Assembly: GCA_026770585.1 (NCBI GenBank)
Contig: MU646635.1
Span: 152,396-170,541, forward strand
Source of the DNA: Baffinella frigidus
Lineage: Eukaryota > Cryptophyceae > Cryptomonadales > Baffinellaceae
DNA: 18,146 nucleotides
Direction: 5' to 3'
Part shown: positions 13,895-18,146 of the stretch, piece by piece
Layout: each line of letters opens with the position of its first letter
How positions within the stretch are numbered: position 1 is the first letter of the stretch
Made by a program: the position numbers and the translations under genes
The notes under the pieces: model-generated
Databases searched by the model: none
Seen by the model: only the letters and a program-made list of their open reading frames with translations
What the model was told of the DNA's origin: nothing

Positions 13895-14083
13895 TTAGGG
13901 GTTAGGGTTGAGGGGGGAAGGTTTCGGGGTTAGCGTTGAGGGGAGAAGTAGGCGAGGTCCACTGGCTACGTAGCCACGCGTAGCATCTGTTGTTCTCTTA
14001 GGTACCTCTCTATCAATACCGGTCTCCATTTCTTCGCGTTCCTGAATAGATTTAATTTCAGATTTGGTTGGCGTTTGAGCCAT
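13895..14083 (-). CDS. Weak candidate start exon, unknown product
   Basis: A 62-codon frame from ATG at 14083. The first 43 or so residues (MAQTPTKSEIKSIQEREEME...) are polar and charged, unlike the repeat-derived frames. The last part translates telomere-like repeat (LTPKPSPLNPNP) and is unlikely to be real. A possible splice donor AG|GTACCT occurs near codon 27 on the minus strand. Part of the coding stretch is one arm of an 18-bp inverted repeat. A truncated gene start is possible and so is chance. Confidence 0.22.
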   Translation of the reverse strand: MAQTPTKSEIKSIQEREEMETGIDREVPKRTTDATRGYVASGPRLLLPSTLTPKPSPLNPNP

Positions 14084-14167
14084 TTCGTGCTTTTGGGGCT
14101 TTAAAATAGCTGGGTTTGTATCATCAATATTTCAGAAGGACAGTTCCCAAAATTAAATCTATTCAGG
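14041..14167. repeat. 18-bp perfect inverted repeat
   Basis: CCTGAATAGATTTAATTT (14041-14058) and its exact reverse complement at 14150-14167 enclose 91 bp. It could be the ends of a small element, but no second copy was found. Confidence 0.65.
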
Positions 14168-14331
14168 TCCGGGATTAGATTGGGGGGCGCAAACCAGCGG
14201 TGGATGTAGGAATCCGGAAGGGTCGGGTCATGTTAGGCCGCGAAACGCGTAGCTTGACCATCGCAGCTAGCTCCAGAAGTAGACATAGCGAGTAGAGCAG
14301 ATTGTCTGCCACCTGCCGTTGAGAGGCGAGG
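14168..14331. other. Unrecognised sequence
   Basis: No repeats or gene signatures could be supported here. Confidence 0.3.
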
Positions 14332-14371
14332 CGCTCTTTTTTAGCCCAACGTTGACGGATTTGTACCGCAA
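14332..14371 (-). repeat. Family C fragment in reverse orientation
   Basis: On the minus strand it reads CGGTACAAATCCGTCAACGT, then TGG and an AAAAAAGAG block, matching the right half of the 15682-15781 unit. Confidence 0.7.
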
Positions 14372-14562
14372 ACCTTGGGGTTTAGGGTTTAGGGTTTAGG
14401 GTTTAGGGTTTAGGGTTTAGTGTTTAGTGTTTAGGGTTTAGGGTTTAGGGCTTCGGGTTTCGGGTTTCGGGGTTCGGGTTTAGGGTGTCGGGTTTCGGGG
14501 TTCGGGTTTAGTGGTTTCGGGTTTCGGGTTTCGGGTTTCAGGTTTCGGGTAGACCAGAATTT
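14372..14562. repeat. G-strand telomere-like block, TTTAGGG into TTTCGGG
   Basis: Canonical TTTAGGG at about 14378-14450 changes within one or two units to TTTCGGG at about 14450-14550. Confidence 0.9.
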
Positions 14563-14640
14563 CGCGGAAGGAGAATTGGGAGAGGAGCGATACGCAGAGG
14601 AAGCACACGCTGATCGAGACTACTGGCGTGTCGAACCTGC
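14563..14640. other. Short non-telomeric spacer
   Basis: GGAGAATTGGGAGAGGAGCG and following bases separate two heptamer arrays. Nothing else is recognised. Confidence 0.3.
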
Positions 14641-15020
14641 TTTACGGTTTGCGGTTTAGGGTTTGGGGTTGAGGGTGTAGGGTTTAGGGTTTAGGGTTTA
14701 GGGTTTAGGGTTTAGGGTTTAGGGTTTAGGGTTTGGGGTTTGGGGTTTAGAGTTTAGGGTTTAGGGATGAGGGTTGAGGGTTGAGGGTTGAGGTTTTAGG
14801 GAGAAGGATTTAGGGGTTGGGGGGTTTCAGGTTTATGGTGTAGGGTTTAGGGGTTCAGGGGTGTCGGGTTCAGGATTTAGGGCTTAGGGGTTAGGGGGTT
14901 TCGGGTTTAGGGTTCAGGGTTCAGGGTTCAGGGTTTAGGGATTAGGGTGTAGGGTGTAGGGTTTAGGGTTCAGGATTTAGGGTTTATTATTTGTGGTTTA
15001 GAGTTTAGGGTTTAGGGGTT
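14641..15020. repeat. G-strand telomere-like array
   Basis: Canonical TTTAGGG at about 14680-14730, then TTGAGGG, TTCAGGG and TGTAGGG variants. No gene is seen. Confidence 0.9.
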
Positions 15021-15173
15021 TGACTTTGGGAGGCGGATGGCGAGGGCCGAGGGCAGCATCCCTTCTTCCGCCATCCCGCTAAGCTGCACGTGCCACGCTT
15101 TTTAAAAGTTTTTTCATTTTTTTTTAAGGCTTTTGACTTTCGACGTGTTTCAGTCAGGTTATGCGACACCCTC
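15021..15173. other. Unrecognised sequence with T-rich run
   Basis: CTTTTTAAAAG and T10 near 15098-15125. No gene is seen. Confidence 0.3.
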
Positions 15174-15220
15174 GAAAGTTGACGGTGTTCAGTGAACTTA
15201 GCCCCGGTATGTCAACTTTC
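15173..15220. repeat. Hairpin GAAAGTTGAC / GTCAACTTTC
   Basis: A perfect 10-bp inverted pair (about 15174-15183 and 15211-15220). It is the same stem motif as family C, but the loop differs. Confidence 0.7.
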
Positions 15221-15257
15221 AAAACGCTGCTGGGATCAGTCAACTGCTGAGATCGCA

Positions 15258-15413
15258 TCCCGTCAGGCTTTTAATTCAAATGCTCCGGAGTTCCCCGAAT
15301 GCACGAAAATTACCACAAAATTGGGCACGTCCAGGTCTGGACGTGACCAATCATGTAGTAATTTTCGTTCATGCGGGGACCTCCGGAGCATTTAAATTAA
15401 ATGCCTGGCGGGA
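15258..15413. mobile_element. 77/2/77 foldback element
   Basis: 15258-15334 and 15337-15413 are inverted copies matching at about 67 of 77 positions, with only two loop bases. The arm starts TCCCG(T/C)CAGGC and contains AAATGCTCCGGAG and ACGAAAATTAC. The direct repeat GATCAGTCAACTG lies outside at 15234-15246 and 15417-15429. A plus-strand frame (15192-15395) crosses it without recognisable product. Could be a foldback transposon or an inverted duplication. Confidence 0.75.
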
Positions 15414-15480
15414 TAAGATCAGTCAACTGGGGTTCGTAACCTGACAGGAGTAGAAGGTGATGTTTGACGCGAAACACTTC

Positions 15481-15781
15481 CTTGGCAGACTATTCTCAAG
15501 TTGACATCCTAGGATTGTGGTACAAATTCCTCAACTTTCGACCTTGGCAGACTATTCTTAAGTTGACATCCCAGGATTGCGGCACGAATCCGTCAACTTT
15601 GGAGTAAAAAAGAGCCTGGTCTGACCAAAATGGTGAGCCCAAATAGACGGAGACAAACAGGCGAATGCCTGATACGACATCCTTGGCAGACTATTCTTAT
15701 GTTGACATGCTGGGTTCACGGTACAAATCCGTCAACTTTGGAACAAAAAAGAGTACGGGCCCACCAAATTGGTGAGCGCGA
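15481..15781 (+). repeat. Family C hairpin repeat array, three units
   Basis: CTTGGCAGACTATTCT, (A)AGTTGACAT and GTCAACTTTGG (CTCAACTTTCG in the first) occur at about 15481, 15543 and 15682. The second and third continue into AAAAAAGAG and ACCAAAATGGTGAGC-type blocks; the first is cut short. Each unit carries its own AGTTGAC...GTCAACT stem with a loop of about 23 bp. An isolated copy is at 1905-2010. Confidence 0.82.
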
Positions 15782-15867
15782 ATAACCTGGTACGAGTAGC
15801 ACGTCATATTCGACACGAACATCCCCATTACCCCCGCGATAGTGCCCACCGCGAACAGCGCCCCCAG

Positions 15868-16100
15868 AACCTGGGTTCAGGCTTCAGGCTTCAGGCTTCA
15901 GGCGTCAGGGTTTCGGGTTTCGGGTTCAGGGTTTCGGGTTTCGGGTTTCGGGTTGAGGGTGTAGGGTTCAGGGTTTTGGGTTTCGGGTTTCAGGTTTCGG
16001 GTTTCGGGTTTCAGGTTTCGGGCTTAGGGTTTCGGGTTTCGGGTTTCGGGTTTAGGGTTTAGGGTTTAGGGTTTAGGATTTAGGAATTAGCATTTCGGGT
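15868..16100. repeat. TTCAGGC and TTTCGGG heptamer blocks
   Basis: GGCTTCA units (15877-15903), then TTTCGGG (15910-16045), then TTTAGGG (16045-16075). The repeat-derived plus-strand frame (GFGFRVSGFGFRV...) is not a gene. Confidence 0.9.
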
Positions 16101-16184
16101 TTAGACGTCCCGAGAACCTGCGGCGCCCGCATCCGCCAATCTGCTTCCACCGGGGATAGACCGAGACAGAGCCTGGTATACCAC

Positions 16185-16285
16185 TTAGCCCGCCTTTGGA
16201 CTGACAAGCCCGCCTCGGGACTGACGGGCCCGCCTCGGGTCAGGACGGGCCCGCCTCGGGACTGAAAAGCTCTCCTCGGGACGGG
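16185..16285 (+). repeat. GC-rich minisatellite CCCGCCTCGGGACTGA
   Basis: About five units of 18-22 bp with spacers ACGGG or AAG. Within a unit CCCG and CGGG can pair. Confidence 0.85.
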
Positions 16286-16286
16286 G

Positions 16287-16422
16287 CCACTTAGCAGCCA
16301 CCGGGGGCTTCGCGGATACAGTCCATCTAGATGATCTGTACTAGAATCTTATTCATTTCCCTCGAACCTAACCGGAATTTCGCCTTGAATTCAAGGCGGG
16401 GACCTCGACAGCTGCTAAGTGG
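16287..16422. repeat. 12-bp inverted repeat enclosing an 18-bp palindrome
   Basis: CCACTTAGCAGC (16287-16298) and GCTGCTAAGTGG (16411-16422) are exact inverted copies. Near the right arm is the perfect palindrome CGCCTTGAATTCAAGGCG (16381-16398). CCACTTAGCCC also occurs at 16180, just before the minisatellite. Could be a small element or protein-binding site. Confidence 0.7.
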
Positions 16423-16595
16423 AGGGTGTACGATCATGTACCTTTGTTCGCAGCAGGAATCGCTAAAACGCTAAAATCCTAAAACGCTGCTCAGTGGTCC
16501 CCGGCGGGAACGGGGCTGACCCGGTCAGTTTTCCTAAGCGAGTCATTTTTTGTGAGCGAGTTAGTTTTTTGAGCGTTGGTATCAGCGGGTCGGAG
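16423..16595. other. Unrecognised sequence with short repeats
   Basis: CGCTAAAA and CCTAAAACGCTG near 16461-16490, and GCGAGT(C/T)A at about 16538 and 16556. No gene is seen. Confidence 0.3.
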
Positions 16596-16888
16596 CGCAG
16601 GGTGTAAGGTGTAGGGTGTAGGGTGCAGGGTGTAGGATGTAGGGTGTAGGGTAGGGTGTAGGGTGTAGGGCGTAGGGTGTAGGGTGTAGGGTGCAGGGTG
16701 TAGGGTGTAGGGTGTAGGGTGTGGGACGCAGGGTGTAGGGTGTAGGGTGTAGGGTGTAGGGTGTAAGACGCAGGGTGTAGGGTGTAGGGTGTAGGGTGTG
16801 GGACGCAGGATGTAGGTTGTAGGGTGTAGAGTGTAGGGTGTGGGACGCAGGGTGTAGGGTGTAGGTGTAGGGTGTAGGGTGCAGGGTT
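16596..16888. repeat. TGTAGGG heptamer array
   Basis: About 290 bp of TGTAGGG with TGCAGGG and GGGACGCAGGG interruptions at intervals. The three minus-strand frames of up to 150 codons (HPTPYTLHPTPYTL...) are this repeat read in three phases. Confidence 0.92.
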
Positions 16889-16954
16889 GAACCTCGCCAC
16901 CCTGCTGGACGGCAAGCGCGTTGTACCAACCGTTATGGTACATTTCGAGCCTGG

Positions 16955-17255
16955 TTCAGGGTTTGGGGTTTAAGGTTTAGGGGTGAGGGTTTAGTGTTTA
17001 GGGGTGAGGGTTTAGGGTTTAGGGTTTAGGGTTCAGGGGTGAGGGTTGGGTGAGGGTTCAGGGTGTAGGGTGTAGAGTTTAGGGGTGAGGGTTGAGGGGC
17101 GAGGGTTTAGGGGTGAGGGTTTAGGGTTTAGGGTTTAGGGTTGGGGATTTAGGATTTAGGGTTTGGGGTTTAGGGTTTAGAGTTGGGGGTTTGGGGTTTA
17201 GGGTGTAGGGTTTAGGGTTGATGGTTTAGGGTTAGGGTTTAGGGTTTAGGGTTCT
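16955..17255. repeat. G-strand telomere-like array
   Basis: TTTAGGG mixed with GGGGTGAGGG units and TTGGGGT variants. No gene is seen. Confidence 0.88.
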
Positions 17256-17278
17256 TACCGCGGGTCGACGCCCGTCGA

Positions 17279-17498
17279 CGCTAGTATCATGATCATGTAC
17301 GGGACTATGACCAGACCCTGTTTTTGGGTGTAGGGTTGAGGGCTCGAAACGTCGTCGTTTCGCACCCGGAATCTTGTAGATGGAAGGTTATCTGGTAGAT
17401 GGACGGTTTCAATCTTGTAGATGGACGGTTTTAGAGTACGCTAGTATCATAATCATGTACGGGACTATGACCAGACCCTGTTTTTGGGTTTAGGGTTT
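17279..17498 (+). repeat. 59-bp direct repeat at 160-bp offset with inner 25-bp repeats
   Basis: CGCTAGTATCATGATCATGT through CCAGACCCTGTTTTTGGG occurs at 17279-17337 and 17439-17497 with about two changes. Between them AATCTTGTAGATGGACGGTT occurs in three variant copies (about 17371-17432). Both long copies run into telomere-like TTTAGGG. This is a compound subtelomeric unit. Confidence 0.82.
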
Positions 17499-17582
17499 AG
17501 GGTGCAGGGTTCAGGGTTTCGGGCGTAGGGTTAGAGAGGACTAGGAGCTCCCGAAGCAAGCACGGCAGAATCACTAGCTCAT

Positions 17583-17672
17583 CCACACAGCGGGCGACGA
17601 AGGGATTTTCGGGTGCTGAGAGCCTGAGTTTCCGTTATCTTATCCGTAGGAACCCCCCTATGCCCCTACGGG
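17583..17672. mobile_element. Family A MITE, right-truncated copy
   Basis: CCACACAGCGGGCGACGAAG at the left end, CCGTTATCTTATCCGTAGGA inside, ending at CCCCTACGGG with no right inverted repeat. It supplies the uninterrupted target for the family D insertion in the copy at 5232. Confidence 0.78.
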
Positions 17673-17682
17673 TTGGGCTATC

Positions 17683-17765
17683 AGGTTTCCTATGACTACC
17701 TATCAGGTTTTCTATGACTTTCTATAAGAGTCGATAAGAGTGGATATAAGGTTTCCTAACAGTTC
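17683..17765. repeat. TTTCCTATGAC repeat tract
   Basis: CAGGTTTCCTATGACTACCT, CAGGTTTTCTATGACTTTCT and AAGGTTTCCTAACAG resemble 638-812 in motif and orientation. Confidence 0.6.
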
Positions 17766-18020
17766 CTAAGGACGGAAGAATCGGCACCCCTGTGACTCAA
17801 TTGCGACGGGAGAGTTCACAGGCTTCTCAAGTCCTCTCTGCAGGGTCCATCCACAATATTCAGAGGCTAAAATAAAAAATCTGACACCGGATTTCCGGCC
17901 TCAGCTTTTTGAAACGTGTTTAGGTCGCTCGACAGCGGTACGGTTTAGAGTCTGGTGTTTAGGGGGGAGACTCTCCTGTGCCGCCATCATGGCTCTGGGG
18001 TATGTAGTCGTCGGTTCCGC
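17766..18020. other. Unrecognised sequence
   Basis: No gene or repeat partner found. GTTTAGAGTCTGGTGTTTAG (from 17943) is a faint telomere-like remnant. Confidence 0.3.
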
Positions 18021-18029
18021 AACCTGTTT

Positions 18030-18146
18030 ATAGGGTTTAGGGTTTGGTGTTTGGGGGTGAGGGTGCAGGGTGCAGGGTGCAGGGTGCAGGGTGCAGGGTG
18101 CAGGGTGCAGGGTGCAGGGTGCAGGGTGCAGGGTGCAGGGTGCAGG
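18030..18146. repeat. TGCAGGG heptamer array at the right edge
   Basis: After a short TTTAGGG lead, GGGTGCA repeats about twelve times without interruption from 18062 to the window edge. G-strand orientation, as at a right chromosome end, but with a homogenised variant unit. Confidence 0.92.

Noticed and set aside
15769-16062. Plus-strand frame with GFGFRVSGFGFRV repeats
   Set aside because: Translation of the TTTCGGG array, not a protein.
16463-16943. Three minus-strand frames up to 150 codons (HPTPYTL repeats)
   Set aside because: They are the TGTAGGG array read in three phases. A 7-bp unit without stops is open in all phases.

Overview
The window looks like subtelomeric or telomere-derived nuclear DNA of a eukaryote. 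Its dominant component is 7-bp telomere-type repeat in many degenerate forms. The parent unit is CCCTAAA/TTTAGGG, the Arabidopsis-type telomere also known from many algae, chromerids, dinoflagellates and some apicomplexans. An algal or alveolate-type protist is my best inference, but I cannot name a species. There is no bacterial gene organisation, no recognisable rRNA or tRNA, and no protein-coding gene I can identify by name. The two outermost blocks (CCCGACA at 1-105, TGCAGGG at 18062-18146) have the outward orientation expected of chromosome ends. They are variant heptamers cut off by the window edges, so a true terminus is not shown.

Layout. 1-5600: telomere-like repeat in C-strand orientation, mixed with two copies of a small inverted-repeat element (family B), a duplicated coding-looking 3' exon fragment (560-637 and 813-890), a roughly 200-220 bp subtelomeric unit (family H, 2443-3315), and a second long tandem repeat (family E, 3681-4192). 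5230-6660: a nest of MITE-like elements. Family A carries a 183-bp element (family D) inserted at TA, followed by foldbacks, family F elements and family G. 6660-7580: unrecognised unique-looking sequence. 7582-8469: a long degenerate TTTAGGG array on the plus strand.

8478-10659 is a large inverted repeat whose arms surround a 980-bp spacer. A 161-bp family A element sits in the right arm only. The spacer holds one weak candidate exon on the minus strand. 10760-13130 is another element-rich block, with a family F array, 64-bp and 218-bp duplications, and a 105-bp segment inverted between its two ends. 13130-13890 is a tandem unit (family I) in which the intervening telomere repeats change orientation. 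13890-18146 is mostly G-strand telomere-like repeat broken by foldbacks, hairpin repeats (family C), a GC-rich minisatellite and a truncated family A copy.

No pathway or operon can be described. The content is repeats, small non-autonomous DNA transposon-like elements and possible gene fragments. The most testable signals are: the duplicated 3' exon fragment with almost only synonymous changes; the nested element with a TA duplication and a paralogous empty site; the large inverted repeat whose identity drops sharply partway along the arm; and the blocks of locally homogenised heptamer variants. Family letters A-J are my own labels within this window.
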